Source: Oscillospiraceae bacterium (lineage in GTDB: Bacteria > Bacillota > Clostridia > Oscillospirales > Oscillospiraceae). From it: a stretch of DNA of 54,984 nt. This document shows positions 1 to 8,951 of the stretch, one piece after another. How positions within the stretch are numbered: position 1 is the stretch's first letter; each line of letters opens with the position of its first letter. Below the pieces are notes generated by a model. It saw nothing but the letters and a program-made list of their open reading frames with translations, was not told the DNA's origin and did not search any database. The translations under genes and the position numbers were made by a program. The stretch covers positions 1 to 54,984 of the forward strand of contig SVMK01000005.1 in NCBI GenBank assembly GCA_015067465.1, in the 5' to 3' direction.

Positions 1-1243
1 TTGCAATATAGCCTTCGTGATAAAGCTCCGCGACATGGCCCGTTGCAAGACCGATCTGGTTGCCGTAGGAGGAATAGCCCGCCGCCGCAGTGGTTGCCAG
101 TTTGCGCTGAGGCAGCTTGCCGGGGGTGGTATCTTCCAGCGCCACGCGGGGATCACCACCGCCGGTAACGCGCATGGCCTGATGCACATAGGCTCGTCCG
201 GACAAAGGATCGCGGATGCAGCCGCCGATGCAGGTGGCAGCGCCGCCGAAAGGCTCAATCTCCGTGGGGTGGTTGTGGGTTTCGTTTTTGAACATCAGCA
301 GCCAGTCCTGCTCCTCGCCGTCCACAACGGCGGGCACATGGATGGAGCAGGCGTTGATTTCCTCGCTCTCGTCCAGTTCGGGCAGCAGTCCGCGCTTTTT
401 CAGCGTTTTGGTACCGATGGTGGCAATGTCCATCAGCGTCTGCGGACGCTTTGCCGCTTTTTCCTCGCCGTAAACCTCCACGCGCGCTGCGAGATAGCGC
501 TCATATGCCGCGCGAACGGCGGGATCGGCGATCTCGGCTGCGTCAATGTGGGTGGAAAACGTGGTGTGGCGGCAGTGGTCGGACCAGTAAGTGTCCACCA
601 CGCGCACCTCAGTGATGGTCGGGTCACGCTTTTCCTCGTCGCGGAAATAGCGCTGCAGGAATTTCAGATCGTCCGTATCCATCGCGAGGCCGAGCCGCTC
701 AAGCAACGCGGCAAGTCCCGCGTCGTCCAGCGCGGTAAAGCCGCTGACGGTTTCCACGGTTTCCGGTGCCGCATACTCCACAGCAAGCGTTTCCGGCTTA
801 TCCAGCGAAGCTTCGCGCGATTCCACCGCGTTGATCACATAGTTCTTCACGGCATCCACGTCTGCGGCGGTCAGTGCGCCGTAGAGCGCATACACCTTTG
901 CCGAGCGCACAGCGGGGCGTTCGCCCTGACTGAGCAGCTGGATGCACTGCGCAGCGGAGTCCGCTCGCTGGTCAAACTGACCGGGCAGCGGTTCCACAGC
1001 GAACACGGCATCCGCGTCGGAAAGGTCGGCAGCATCGTAAACGAGGTCGAGCTGCGGCTCGGAAAACACCGTGGATTTTGCATAGGAAAACAGATTCTCG
1101 TCAATGCCCTCAACATCATAGCGGTTGAGGATGCGAACGGCGTTGAGCGCCGTAAGATTCAGAAACGAGCGGCAGTCGGACAAAAGGCCCGCCGCTTCGG
1201 GCGCCAGCCCGGGTTTCTTTTCAACAAATACTCGATAAACCAT
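1..1243 (-). CDS. purL: Phosphoribosylformylglycinamidine (FGAM) synthase, N-terminal part, runs off the window
   Basis: PurL converts FGAR, glutamine and ATP to FGAM, step four of IMP synthesis. About 414 N-terminal residues are visible. They start MVYRVFVEKKPG and carry the WSDHCRHTTF motif and the FKNETHNHPTEIEPFGGA ATP-site motif typical of the large PurL, followed by the conserved glycine-rich segment. The spacing and N-terminus resemble the long single-chain PurL common in Clostridia (about 1,200-1,250 residues), so the C-terminal glutaminase domain should lie beyond position 1. ATG at 1241-1243 lies one base after the purD stop, with GGAGAGA inside the purD 3' end as ribosome site, so translation is probably coupled. 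It is the last visible gene of the purine operon. The family is certain; the total length is not visible. Confidence 0.93.
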   Translation of the reverse strand, partial: MVYRVFVEKKPGLAPEAAGLLSDCRSFLNLTALNAVRILNRYDVEGIDENLFSYAKSTVFSEPQLDLVYDAADLSDADAVFAVEPLPGQFDQRADSAAQCIQLLSQGERPAVRSAKVYALYGALTAADVDAVKNYVINAVESREASLDKPETLAVEYAAPETVETVSGFTALDDAGLAALLERLGLAMDTDDLKFLQRYFRDEEKRDPTITEVRVVDTYWSDHCRHTTFSTHIDAAEIADPAVRAAYERYLAARVEVYGEEKAAKRPQTLMDIATIGTKTLKKRGLLPELDESEEINACSIHVPAVVDGEEQDWLLMFKNETHNHPTEIEPFGGAATCIGGCIRDPLSGRAYVHQAMRVTGGGDPRVALEDTTPGKLPQRKLATTAAAGYSSYGNQIGLATGHVAELYHEGYIA

Positions 1244-1244
1244 A

Positions 1245-2513
1245 TTATCTCTCCAATGCCTTCAATGCTCGCCCGCCGATATCGCTGCGGCAATATGCAT
1301 TTTCAAACTTCACGCCGTCTTTTATCCGATAGGCCTCGGCAATGGCTTCCGGCAGTGTGGCCGCCGTTGCGGTAACGCCCAGAACGCGGCCGCCGTTTGT
1401 CAAAAGCTCGCCGTTTTCCAGCTTCGCTCCGGCAACATAGGTGTGCTCTTTCGCCTCGTCGGTCATCGTAATGGGGAATCCCTTGCGGTAAGCGGAGGGG
1501 TAGCCCTCGGACGCCACCACAACGCAGCAGGCATAGCCGTTGCCGAAGCAAACTTCGGTTTCCGCAAGGCGGCCTTCGGTGGTGGCCTGCATCACCGTGA
1601 GCAGATCGCTTTGCAGCAGCGGCAAAACCACCTGCGTTTCGGGATCACCGAAGCGGCAGTTGTATTCAATCACTTTCGGGCCGTTTTTTGTCAGCATCAG
1701 TCCGAAATAAAGGCAGCCACGGAACGTGCGGCCCTCGGCGTTCATCGCGTTCATGGTGGGCAGGAAAATCTTTTCCATGCACTCCGCCGCGATTTCGGGT
1801 GTGTAGTAGGGGTTCGGCGCAACGGTGCCCATGCCGCCGGTGTTCAATCCGGTGTCGTTGTCTCCGGCGCGCTTGTGGTCCATGGAAGAAACCATCGGAA
1901 TCATGGTTTTTCCGTCGGTAAAGCTCAAAACGGAAACTTCCGGGCCTTCCAGAAATTCCTCAATCACCACGCGGTCGCCGCTGGCGCCGAACTGCTTGTC
2001 GCGCATCATGCCGATCACGGCTTCCTTCGCCTCATCGCGCGTCTGCGCAATGATCACGCCCTTGCCCAGCGCCAAGCCGTCCGCCTTGATCACGGTCGGG
2101 ATCGGCGCGGTTTCCAGATAAGCCAGCGCAGCTTCCAGTTCCTCAAACACCTCATACGCAGCCGTGGGGATGCCGTATTTGCGCATCAGATTCTTGGAAA
2201 ACACCTTGCTGCCTTCGATAATGGCGGCATTGGCCTTCGGGCCGAACGCGGGGATGCCCGCTTTTTCCAGCGCATCCACGCAGCCGAGCACCAGAGGATC
2301 GTCCGGTGCCACAACGGCATAGTCGATCTTCTCGCTCACGGCAAACTCCACAATGCGTTCGATCTCCTTTGCGCCGATATCCACGCAAACGGCGTCGGCA
2401 GCGATGCCGCCGTTGCCGGGCAATGCAAAAATTTTCTCCACCGAGGGATTCTCCCTCAGCTTTTTGATGATCGCGTGTTCGCGGCCGCCGCCGCCAACAA
2501 CCATAAGTTTCAT
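1245..2513 (-). CDS. purD: Phosphoribosylamine-glycine ligase (GAR synthetase)
   Basis: PurD joins phosphoribosylamine and glycine with ATP to make GAR. It is an ATP-grasp enzyme of 422 residues, the normal family length. The N-terminus MKLMVVGGGGREHAI is the canonical phosphate-binding glycine loop, and the late NCRFGDPETQ block carries the metal- and ATP-binding Glu/Asn residues. I chose the ATG at 2511-2513 because AAAGGAG lies just upstream; the open frame extends 15 codons further but those residues do not fit the family. It is separated from purH by 117 bases containing a strong hairpin, the largest gap in this operon, and is followed after one base by purL. Confidence 0.96.
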   Translation of the reverse strand: MKLMVVGGGGREHAIIKKLRENPSVEKIFALPGNGGIAADAVCVDIGAKEIERIVEFAVSEKIDYAVVAPDDPLVLGCVDALEKAGIPAFGPKANAAIIEGSKVFSKNLMRKYGIPTAAYEVFEELEAALAYLETAPIPTVIKADGLALGKGVIIAQTRDEAKEAVIGMMRDKQFGASGDRVVIEEFLEGPEVSVLSFTDGKTMIPMVSSMDHKRAGDNDTGLNTGGMGTVAPNPYYTPEIAAECMEKIFLPTMNAMNAEGRTFRGCLYFGLMLTKNGPKVIEYNCRFGDPETQVVLPLLQSDLLTVMQATTEGRLAETEVCFGNGYACCVVVASEGYPSAYRKGFPITMTDEAKEHTYVAGAKLENGELLTNGGRVLGVTATAATLPEAIAEAYRIKDGVKFENAYCRSDIGGRALKALER

Positions 2514-2583
2514 AGCATAACTCTCCTTTATCTGTCCGGAGTTTGTTTGCGGGCACATTGCACCCGCCCCGTCGGAAAGTGCG

Positions 2584-2617
2584 CTTCAGACCGCGCCGCG
2601 CACGGCGCGGTCTGAAG
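2584..2617 (-). other. Strong intergenic hairpin between purH and purD
   Basis: A perfect 15-base-pair, G+C-rich inverted repeat (CTTCAGACCGCGCCG and its complement, 4-base loop) lies in the 117-base gap between the purH stop and the purD start. No run of U follows it on the operon strand, so it is not a standard intrinsic terminator. A weaker hairpin may follow. Plausible roles are 3'-end protection or mRNA processing that sets different levels for the upstream genes and purD-purL. This is inference from structure only. Confidence 0.6.
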
Positions 2618-2630
2618 ATCAAAAATCAGC

Positions 2631-3809
2631 TTAATGGTGGAACAGACGCATGCCGGTGAATGCCATGGCAATGCCGTATTTGTTCGCAGTTTCGATCACG
2701 TGGTCGTCGCGGATGCTTCCGCCCGGTTCCGCAATGTAGGCAACGCCGCTCTTGCGCGCACGCTCCACATTGTCGCCAAAGGGGAAGAATGCGTCGCTGC
2801 CGACGGAAACGCCGGACTGCGTTGCAACCCAAGCCTTCTTTTCCTCGGCGGTGAGCGCTTCGGGCTTCACCTTGAAAATGCGCTGCCACTCGCCGTCGCG
2901 CAGAACATCTTCATACTCATCGGAGGTGTAAACATCAATGGCGTTGTCACGGTCGGGACGGCGGATTCCGTCCACAAACTGCAGACCCATCACCTTGGGA
3001 TGCTGACGCATATACCAGTTGTCGGCCTTCTGACCGGCAAGGCGGGTGCAGTGGATGCGGCTCTGCTGCCCGGCACCAACACCGATTGCCATGCCGTCCT
3101 TGACGTAGCAAACAGAGTTCGACTGGGTATATTTCAGGGTAATGAGCGAAACGATCAGGTCAATCTTCGCCTGCTCGGGGAAAGTTTTGTTTTCGGTGAC
3201 AACATTCTGCAGCAAACTCTCGTCGATGCGGAAATTGTTGTGGCCCTGCTCAAAAGTAACGCCGAAAACGTCCTTCATCTCCTGTGCAGCGGGAACATAG
3301 TCGGCATCGATCTCCACGACGTTGTAGCCGCCCTTTTTCTTGGTTTTGAGGATCTCCAGCGCCTCGTCGGTGTAGCCCGGTGCGATCACGCCGTCGGAAA
3401 CTTCTTCCTTGAGGTAGCGCGCCGTTGCGGCGTCACAAACGTCGGACAGCGCCGCCCAGTCGCCGTAAGAGCACAGTCTGTCGGCGCCGCGTGCGCGGAT
3501 ATATGCGCAGGCAATGGGCGAAAGCTCAGCGCCCGGTTCCACAAAGTAGATGTGTCTGTCCACATCGGTCAGCGGCAGACCAACGGCCGCGCCGGCGGGA
3601 GAAACATGCTTGAACGATGCCGCGGAGGGCAGGCCGGTGGCCTCTTTCAATTCCTTTACCAGCTGCCAGGAGTTGAGCGCATCGAGGAAGTTGATAAAGC
3701 CGGGACGTCCGTTGAGCACCTTGATGGGAAGCTCGGAGCCGTCTTTCATATAAATCTTTGCAGGCTTCTGATTCGGATTACAGCCGTATTTCAGTTCAAA
3801 TTCAGTCAT
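2631..3809 (-). CDS. purH: AICAR formyltransferase, stand-alone (PurH C-terminal domain only)
   Basis: Transfers the formyl group of 10-formyl-THF to AICAR giving FAICAR, the penultimate step of IMP synthesis. It has 392 residues; bifunctional PurH has about 510-530 and begins with an MGS-like IMP cyclohydrolase domain that is absent here. The catalytic Lys-His pair of the transformylase is visible as SFKHVSPAG (K67, H68), followed by the usual SNSVCYVKDGMAIGVGAGQQSR block and the C-terminal PGGSIRDD region. The missing cyclohydrolase is supplied by the next-upstream gene (3813-4445). The ATG sits three bases after that gene's stop, so the two should be made together. The stand-alone form is sometimes called PurV. 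Confidence 0.93.
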   Translation of the reverse strand: MTEFELKYGCNPNQKPAKIYMKDGSELPIKVLNGRPGFINFLDALNSWQLVKELKEATGLPSAASFKHVSPAGAAVGLPLTDVDRHIYFVEPGAELSPIACAYIRARGADRLCSYGDWAALSDVCDAATARYLKEEVSDGVIAPGYTDEALEILKTKKKGGYNVVEIDADYVPAAQEMKDVFGVTFEQGHNNFRIDESLLQNVVTENKTFPEQAKIDLIVSLITLKYTQSNSVCYVKDGMAIGVGAGQQSRIHCTRLAGQKADNWYMRQHPKVMGLQFVDGIRRPDRDNAIDVYTSDEYEDVLRDGEWQRIFKVKPEALTAEEKKAWVATQSGVSVGSDAFFPFGDNVERARKSGVAYIAEPGGSIRDDHVIETANKYGIAMAFTGMRLFHH

Positions 3810-3812
3810 GTT

Positions 3813-4445
3813 TCAGTCCCCCAGATTTTTGTTGAAAAGTTTCACTTCGCCGCGCACATTGGTGTAAAGCGACACTTTGTTGTCGGCGTTGAGCGCGTTC
3901 CAGACGGCTTCGGGTTCGGGCATATCAATCTCAATGGGCTCGCCGGCAAAGCTGGGCAGCGGGTTTCCGTCGCCCTGATAGGTGCTGATAAAATAGCCCT
4001 TGCCCTCTTCGCAGCCTTCGTAGCAGAAAAATTCTCTCAGGCAGCGACCGTCGAGATGCTTGAGGATGGAAATTTCAAAGCTGCCGTTGTCGTAGCACAT
4101 GGCAGAGATGCGGGGCGTCCAGTTGGGCTCGTCCGGCTCATATTCTCTGGTCATCAGCGCCTTGCGGAAATCGCCGTGGTCGCGGATGGTGTCGGTCTGG
4201 TCGCCGTTGGTAACAATCAGAGCACCGTCAATTTTGCGAACGGGATGGTAGATGATCAGGCTGGGGTCTTTCAGCTTGGCGGGGTCATGTGCCTCGGTGC
4301 GGATGCCGTCATCCGTCAGCGCAAAGATGCGGTTGCGGCTGTTTTCGCTGCGGCCCATGATGAAATAGTATACGCGGTCCTTGCCCACGGCGATGCCGCG
4401 GCCGGGATAGGGATTATTCTTCAGCAGTTCGATAAAATTCGTCAT
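3813..4445 (-). CDS. purO: IMP cyclohydrolase, PurO-type (archaeal-like)
   Basis: Closes the ring of FAICAR to IMP. The 210-residue protein ([21 protein letters not shown]...) looks like the PurO/IMP_cyclohyd family first described in archaea, with the early N-P-Y-P-G-R-G segment, YYFIMGRSENSRNRIF and a conserved acidic core. It bears no resemblance to the MGS-like PurH N-domain. Context supports the call: it lies directly upstream of a transformylase that lacks its own cyclohydrolase and overlaps purN by four bases (ATGA). The family is recognised from memory of motifs, not a search. If wrong, the operon would lack a cyclohydrolase. Confidence 0.85.
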   Translation of the reverse strand: MTNFIELLKNNPYPGRGIAVGKDRVYYFIMGRSENSRNRIFALTDDGIRTEAHDPAKLKDPSLIIYHPVRKIDGALIVTNGDQTDTIRDHGDFRKALMTREYEPDEPNWTPRISAMCYDNGSFEISILKHLDGRCLREFFCYEGCEEGKGYFISTYQGDGNPLPSFAGEPIEIDMPEPEAVWNALNADNKVSLYTNVRGEVKLFNKNLGD

Positions 4446-5071
4446 ATTGTTTTACCTGCTTCCTTTATTTTAAGAATATTGGCGGAAACCGTCTCCGCGG
4501 CCTGCGGCAGAATCACCCACTCCGCAAGCTCCATAACACGCTTTTGCAGCGTTTCGGGAGTATCGTCCGGAAGAATCTCAACCGCTTTTTGCAGGATGAT
4601 GCGTCCTCCGTCCGGAATTTCGTTTACATAATGTACTGTTGCGCCGGTAACTTTCACGCCGTAGTCCAGCGCCGCTTCGTGCACGCGCAGCCCGTAAAAG
4701 CCCTGTCCGCAGAACGACGGAATCAGCGAGGGATGCACATTGATAATGCGGTTTTCAAAGCGGCGGGTAAAGCTTTCGCTGAGTATGCTCATAAATCCGG
4801 CGAGCACGATCAGGTCGATGCCGTTGCGCTCCAGTGTTTCCGCCAGCTTTGCTTCAAACGGTTCCTGTCCGCCGCAGGCTTTGCGCGTGATCACCGCGGA
4901 GGCAATGCCCGCGTTTTCCGCGCGCGTAAGGGCATACGCATTGGGATTGTTGGCAACAACCAGCACGATCTCGCCGCTGGGAATGGCGCCGGCGCGCTGC
5001 GCGTCGATCAGCGCCTGCAGGTTGGTTCCGCCGCCGGAAACCAGCACGGCAATGCGCACACGATTCAGCAT
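4442..5071 (-). CDS. purN: Phosphoribosylglycinamide formyltransferase (GAR transformylase)
   Basis: PurN adds a formyl group from 10-formyl-THF to GAR. The 209-residue protein matches the family length. The catalytic triad is visible: Asn111 and His113 in [11 protein letters not shown] and Asp154 in EIPDGGRI, equivalent to N106, H108 and D144 of E. coli. The N-terminal [16 protein letters not shown] loop binds the GAR phosphate. The start overlaps purM by seven bases and the end overlaps purO by four, so translational coupling is likely. It depends on folate, as the purH product does, which fits control by the folate-stress signal ZTP upstream. Confidence 0.96.
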   Translation of the reverse strand: MLNRVRIAVLVSGGGTNLQALIDAQRAGAIPSGEIVLVVANNPNAYALTRAENAGIASAVITRKACGGQEPFEAKLAETLERNGIDLIVLAGFMSILSESFTRRFENRIINVHPSLIPSFCGQGFYGLRVHEAALDYGVKVTGATVHYVNEIPDGGRIILQKAVEILPDDTPETLQKRVMELAEWVILPQAAETVSANILKIKEAGKTI

Positions 5072-6102
5072 AGCGTCACCTTTTCTTCGCCTGCAACGAT
5101 CTCGCCGATCACATAAGCGTCCTCGCCCATGCCTCTGAGCGCCGCGATCGCCGCATCCGCCGTCTGCGCGGAAACAATCAGGCTCATGCCCACGCCCATG
5201 TTGTAGGTGTTGAACATATCACGCTCGGGGATGTTGCCCACGCTGCGCAGCAGCGAGAAGATCGCCGGCGTTTTGATCGCAGCCAGATCGATTTTGGCAC
5301 CAAGTCCGTCCGGAATGGCGCGGGGCAGATTTTCGTAGAATCCGCCGCCGGTGATATGGCTGATACCGCGAACATCGGCAGCTTCAATTGCTGCCAGCAC
5401 GGGCTTGACATAAATTTTTGTGGGCGTCAGCAGCGTTTCGCCAAGCGTTGCGCCCAGTTCGTCGTAATACTTGTCCAGCGCAGCGTTTTCCACGTCAAAC
5501 ACCTTGCGCACCAGCGAATAGCCGTTGGAGTGAATGCCGCTGCTCGGCAGGGCCAGAATCACGTCGCCGGCAGTCATGGTGCTGTTGTCGATCAGACGGG
5601 ACTTGTCCACCACGCCGACGGAAAATCCGGCAAGATCGTAGTCATCGGGTGCCATCGTGCCGGGATGCTCCGCGGTTTCGCCGCCGATGAGCGCACAACC
5701 GGCCTGCACGCAGCCCTCAGCCACGCCGGAAACCAGCGTTGCAACCTTTTCGGGCTCGTTTTTGCCAATGGCAATATAGTCAAGGAAAAACAGGGGCTTT
5801 GCGCCGCAGCAGATAATATCGTTGACGCACATGGCAACGCAGTCGATGCCAACGGTGTCGTGCTTATCAAGCAGCTGCGCAATGCGCTGCTTGGTGCCGA
5901 CGCCGTCCGTGCCGGAAACGAAAATCGGTGCGGACATGCCGGTCAGATCGGGTGCAAACATGCCGCCGAATCCGCCGATATCGGAAACCACGCCGGGGAT
6001 CACCGTGCGTGCAATATGCTTTTTCATCAGCTTCACGCCTTCGTAGCCGGCTTCAATGTTCACACCGGCTGCCGCGTAGGAAGCGGAATGGGAATTCGTC
6101 AT
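5065..6102 (-). CDS. purM: Phosphoribosylformylglycinamidine cyclo-ligase (AIR synthetase)
   Basis: PurM closes FGAM to AIR using ATP. It has 345 residues, the usual length. The family hallmark SGTDGVGTK is at residues 63-71, followed by [13 protein letters not shown] and the GGETAEHPG motif; the C-terminus has the [16 protein letters not shown] segment. The ATG at 6100-6102 is preceded by a strong CAGGAGG ribosome site. It is 51 bases downstream of the purF-like gene and overlaps purN by seven bases. Confidence 0.97.
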   Translation of the reverse strand: MTNSHSASYAAAGVNIEAGYEGVKLMKKHIARTVIPGVVSDIGGFGGMFAPDLTGMSAPIFVSGTDGVGTKQRIAQLLDKHDTVGIDCVAMCVNDIICCGAKPLFFLDYIAIGKNEPEKVATLVSGVAEGCVQAGCALIGGETAEHPGTMAPDDYDLAGFSVGVVDKSRLIDNSTMTAGDVILALPSSGIHSNGYSLVRKVFDVENAALDKYYDELGATLGETLLTPTKIYVKPVLAAIEAADVRGISHITGGGFYENLPRAIPDGLGAKIDLAAIKTPAIFSLLRSVGNIPERDMFNTYNMGVGMSLIVSAQTADAAIAALRGMGEDAYVIGEIVAGEEKVTLC

Positions 6103-6153
6103 AAAAATGTAAACCTCCTGTTCGTTTTCTGAAAGGCTTATGTGCGCAGGGGA

Positions 6154-7578
6154 TTATTCCTTACCCGTCCAGCAATAGGTGCAAACCTTGTCGCGGTCGA
6201 TACCGATCGCCTCCAGCAAACCGTCCATAGACTGATATCCGAGCGAATCAAAGCCCATTTCCTCGCAGATGGATTTGAGCAGGCACTGACCGCGCTCCGT
6301 GGCGGCATCGGCATATTCCGCGATGTGGGCATCGCCCTGCGCGCCTTCCAGCTTGTGGATGGTGCGGCGGGCAAGCAGGTCCTCGTCGGAGTTGCCGCGG
6401 GAGAAGTTGAGGTATTTGCAGGCATACATGATCGGCGGGCAGGCCGAGCGCATGTGCACTTCCTTTGCGCCGGATTCATACAAAAACTCAACCGTTTCGC
6501 GCAGCTGTGTGCCGCGAACGATGGAATCGTCCACAAACAGGAGTTTCTTGCCCTCAATCAGTTCGGGAACGGGAATCTGCTTCATTTTTGCCACCTGCTT
6601 GCGAACATCCTGGCTGGTCGGCATGAAAGAGCGCGGCCAGGTCGGCGTGTATTTCACAAACGGACGTGCAAAGTGCTTGTCGCAGCGATTGGCATAGCCG
6701 ATGGCGTGGGGCACACCGGAATCCGGCACACCCGCCACATAGTCCACCTCGGGCAGACTGCCCGTTTCCATCTCATCGCGCGCCATAATCTCGCCGTTGC
6801 GATAGCGCATCACCTCAACGTTGATGCCTTCGTAGTTGGAGTTGGGGTAGCCATAATACGACCACAAAAATGCGCAGATCTTCAGTTCGTCCGTGGCAGA
6901 CGAGATGGTTTCAAAGCCGCCGGGTGTGAGGCTGACAATCTCTCTCGGGCCAAGCTCATAGGCATCGGCGTAGCCAAGCTTGTGGTAGGCAAACGACTCA
7001 AAAGAAACGCAGCAGCCGTCCTCATTCTGACCGATCAGCACCGGCAGACGACCGTAACGGTCGCGCGCGGCAATGATCTCGCCCGGTCCGGTCATCAGCA
7101 GGATAGTCATGGAGCCTTCGATCAACTCCTGTGCATGGCGAATGCCCTCCACGAAGCTCTCCGACTCATTGATGAGCGCCGCAACCAGTTCCGTGCAGTT
7201 GACCTTTCCGCTGCTCATCGCCATAAACTGATGACCGTGGTCGGAAAAATACTTGTCCACAAGCGCCTCAGCGTTGTTGATCTGGCCCACGGTGGTGATG
7301 GCGTAAAGCCCCAGATGCGAGCGCACCAACAGCGGCTGGGGGTCACTGTCGCTGATGCAGCCGATTCCGCAGCAGCCGTTGAAATCGGCAAGATCGTTTT
7401 CAAATTTGGTTCGAAACGGCGTGTTGGCAATCGAGTGGATCTGGCGCTGGCAGCCGGTTTCCCGGTTCCAGATCGCCATGCCCGCGTTGCGGGTGCCGAG
7501 GTGGCTGTGATAGTCCGTTCCGAAAAATACGTCCAACACTACATCGCGGTTGGACACCGCTCCGAAGAAACCGCCCAT
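6154..7578 (-). CDS. purF: Amidophosphoribosyltransferase-like protein lacking the glutaminase cysteine
   Basis: PurF normally makes phosphoribosylamine from PRPP and glutamine. In this 474-residue homologue the phosphoribosyltransferase half is intact: VPDSG near 284, PTSQDVRKQ, and the PRPP loop [13 protein letters not shown] at 346-358. Four cysteines (C235, C387, C466, C469) match the positions of the Fe-S ligands of the B. subtilis type. The N-terminal half keeps the Ntn fold signature [13 protein letters not shown], but the catalytic Cys expected right after the start is replaced: MGGFFGAV instead of CGV/CGI. The oxyanion NGN motif also reads VGQ, and the TNSD(S/T)E glutamine-binding segment reads GKVNCTE. 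Similar Cys-less proteins exist in other anaerobes. It overlaps purC by one base (TAATG). It may use free ammonia, need a partner glutaminase, or be regulatory; a canonical purF may exist elsewhere. Confidence 0.82.
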   Translation of the reverse strand: MGGFFGAVSNRDVVLDVFFGTDYHSHLGTRNAGMAIWNRETGCQRQIHSIANTPFRTKFENDLADFNGCCGIGCISDSDPQPLLVRSHLGLYAITTVGQINNAEALVDKYFSDHGHQFMAMSSGKVNCTELVAALINESESFVEGIRHAQELIEGSMTILLMTGPGEIIAARDRYGRLPVLIGQNEDGCCVSFESFAYHKLGYADAYELGPREIVSLTPGGFETISSATDELKICAFLWSYYGYPNSNYEGINVEVMRYRNGEIMARDEMETGSLPEVDYVAGVPDSGVPHAIGYANRCDKHFARPFVKYTPTWPRSFMPTSQDVRKQVAKMKQIPVPELIEGKKLLFVDDSIVRGTQLRETVEFLYESGAKEVHMRSACPPIMYACKYLNFSRGNSDEDLLARRTIHKLEGAQGDAHIAEYADAATERGQCLLKSICEEMGFDSLGYQSMDGLLEAIGIDRDKVCTYCWTGKE

Positions 7579-8258
7579 TATGCAAAGAACAGCTCGTTGA
7601 GCTTCATAGGATCGATATACTCGCCATCCTTGTATACGCGCATATTGCCGGAAGCGACCTCGTCGATGAGAATCACGCTGCCGTCGGGCGCATAGCCGAA
7701 CTCAAACTTGATATCGTACAGTTCCATGCCCTTCTCCGCCAGATCGTCGGCAACGATCTTGGTGATGGCCTGGGTCATGCTCTTGAGCTCTTCATACTGC
7801 GCATCGCTCATAACGCCGATGGCAACCAGCGCGTCCTTGGTGATGAGCGGATCGCCCTTCTCGTCATCTTTCAGCGTGGTTTCCACATAGGAAGGCAGAT
7901 CTGCGCCGGATTCGATCAGTGCGCCGTAGCGGCGGATGAAAGATCCCACGGCCTTGTTGCGGCAGATAACCTCCAGACCCTTGCCGAACGCCTTGCAGGG
8001 AAGAACTTCCATGGTGGTGTTCTCAAGGTCTGCGGAAACATAGTGGGTGCGGATACCGGCGGCATTGATCTTCTCAAAGAAATAGATGCTCATGCGCAGA
8101 TTCACATCGCCCACGCCTTCGATGGTCAGGCCAACGCTGTTTTCGCCGGGATCGAAAACGCCGTCCTTGCCGGTGCAGTCGTCCTTAAACTTCAGCAGAT
8201 AATTGCCGTTTTCCAATGCATAAACATTCTTGGTTTTTCCGGTGTAAACAAGTTCCAT
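7578..8258 (-). CDS. purC: SAICAR synthetase
   Basis: PurC condenses CAIR and aspartate with ATP to SAICAR. The 226-residue protein begins [14 protein letters not shown], the KTK(x)VY phosphate-loop signature near residues 7-13, and carries YDIKFEFGY...[14 protein letters not shown] near the C-terminus, where family members bind Mg-ATP. The length is typical of short bacterial PurC (about 235). It lies 35 bases after purE, the usual Firmicutes order purE-purC, and its stop TAA shares one base with the ATG of the purF-like gene. Confidence 0.96.
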   Translation of the reverse strand: MELVYTGKTKNVYALENGNYLLKFKDDCTGKDGVFDPGENSVGLTIEGVGDVNLRMSIYFFEKINAAGIRTHYVSADLENTTMEVLPCKAFGKGLEVICRNKAVGSFIRRYGALIESGADLPSYVETTLKDDEKGDPLITKDALVAIGVMSDAQYEELKSMTQAITKIVADDLAEKGMELYDIKFEFGYAPDGSVILIDEVASGNMRVYKDGEYIDPMKLNELFFA

Positions 8259-8293
8259 AAAAACAATCTCCCCATTTATATTTTATTTTTTAA

Positions 8294-8773
8294 TTACATA
8301 TTCAGTTCGCGGTCTTTCGCGAGAATATCGTCCGCGGCGGCGGCGCGCTGGGCAGCAAGCTTCTCGCTCAGGCTTTCGTCGCATACAGCAAGGATCTCAA
8401 GCGCAAGAAACGCCGCATTTTTCGCTCCGTCAATCGCAACGGTTGCAACCGGAATGCCGCTGGGCATCTGCACCGTGGCAAGCAGGGCGTCCATGCCGTC
8501 GAGAGAGGACTTGATGGGAATGCCGATCACCGGCAGCGTTGTTCCCGCCGCCATCGCGCCTGCAAGATGTGCAGCCATTCCCGCCGCGGCAATGATAACG
8601 CCAAAGCCGTTTTTTCTGGCATTTTCCGCAAACTCACGTGCCTGCACAGGGGTGCGGTGGGCAGAGTAGATGTGCATTTCATACGGCACGCCGAACTCCT
8701 TGAGAACATCCGCCGCTTTCTGAACAACGGGCAGATCGCTCGCGCTGCCCATAATAATCCCAACTTTTTTCAT
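8294..8773 (-). CDS. purE: N5-CAIR mutase (PurE)
   Basis: PurE rearranges N5-CAIR to CAIR (class I) or carboxylates AIR (class II). This 159-residue protein has the GSASDLP loop at 9-15, IYSAHRTP at about 40-47 with the catalytic His, [11 protein letters not shown] and [14 protein letters not shown]. These are class I features. A class I enzyme normally works with PurK, but no purK lies between purE and purC or anywhere in this window. It is the first gene of the purine operon. AAGGAGAG precedes the ATG, and the gene sits directly behind the ZTP riboswitch terminator. Confidence 0.95.
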   Translation of the reverse strand: MKKVGIIMGSASDLPVVQKAADVLKEFGVPYEMHIYSAHRTPVQAREFAENARKNGFGVIIAAAGMAAHLAGAMAAGTTLPVIGIPIKSSLDGMDALLATVQMPSGIPVATVAIDGAKNAAFLALEILAVCDESLSEKLAAQRAAAADDILAKDRELNM

Positions 8774-8797
8774 GGCTCTCTCCTTTGGTATAAAATG

Positions 8798-8838
8798 AAA
8801 AAAGGGCGCACTTGACTATTGGATAGTTAAGTGCGCCC
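8798..8838 (-). terminator. Intrinsic terminator of the ZTP riboswitch expression platform
   Basis: On the minus strand GGGCGCACUU (8838-8829) pairs perfectly with AAGUGCGCCC (8813-8804) and is followed by six U (8803-8798). The first four bases of the 5' arm belong to the conserved CUGGGC end of the aptamer, so ligand-stabilised aptamer and terminator cannot both form. The predicted behaviour is an ON switch that lets RNA polymerase through into purE when ZTP is high. Confidence 0.9.
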
Positions 8839-8936
8839 AGACGGTCGGCATAATGCGGAAAACACAGCGGTTTTCCTGCATGTTTTCTGCTCCTCAGTGG
8901 TGCTCCACATAAACTTCCGTCAGTCACAGAAAACAT
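8835..8936 (-). promoter_or_regulatory. ZTP (pfl) riboswitch aptamer upstream of the purine operon
   Basis: The leader has the architecture of the ZTP/pfl RNA. P1 is AUGUUUUCUG (8936-8927) paired with CAGAAAACAU (8889-8880). Inside it is UGACUGACGG, a P2 hairpin GUGG-AGCA-CCAC and the conserved GAGGAGC-like stretch. A third hairpin follows, then the CCG-rich end CCGUCUGGGC. The pseudoknot is explicit: GACGG (8921-8917) is complementary to CCGUC (8844-8840). ZTP/ZMP accumulates when 10-formyl-THF is short, and two operon enzymes (PurN, AICAR transformylase) need that cofactor, so the ligand fits the genes. Identified by eye, not by covariance model. Confidence 0.88.
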
Positions 8937-8951
8937 CTGAATTATGGCCTC

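Noticed and set aside
17-1375. Plus-strand open frame of about 452 codons at the left edge
   Set aside because: The minus strand encodes an unmistakable PurL N-terminus over the same DNA.
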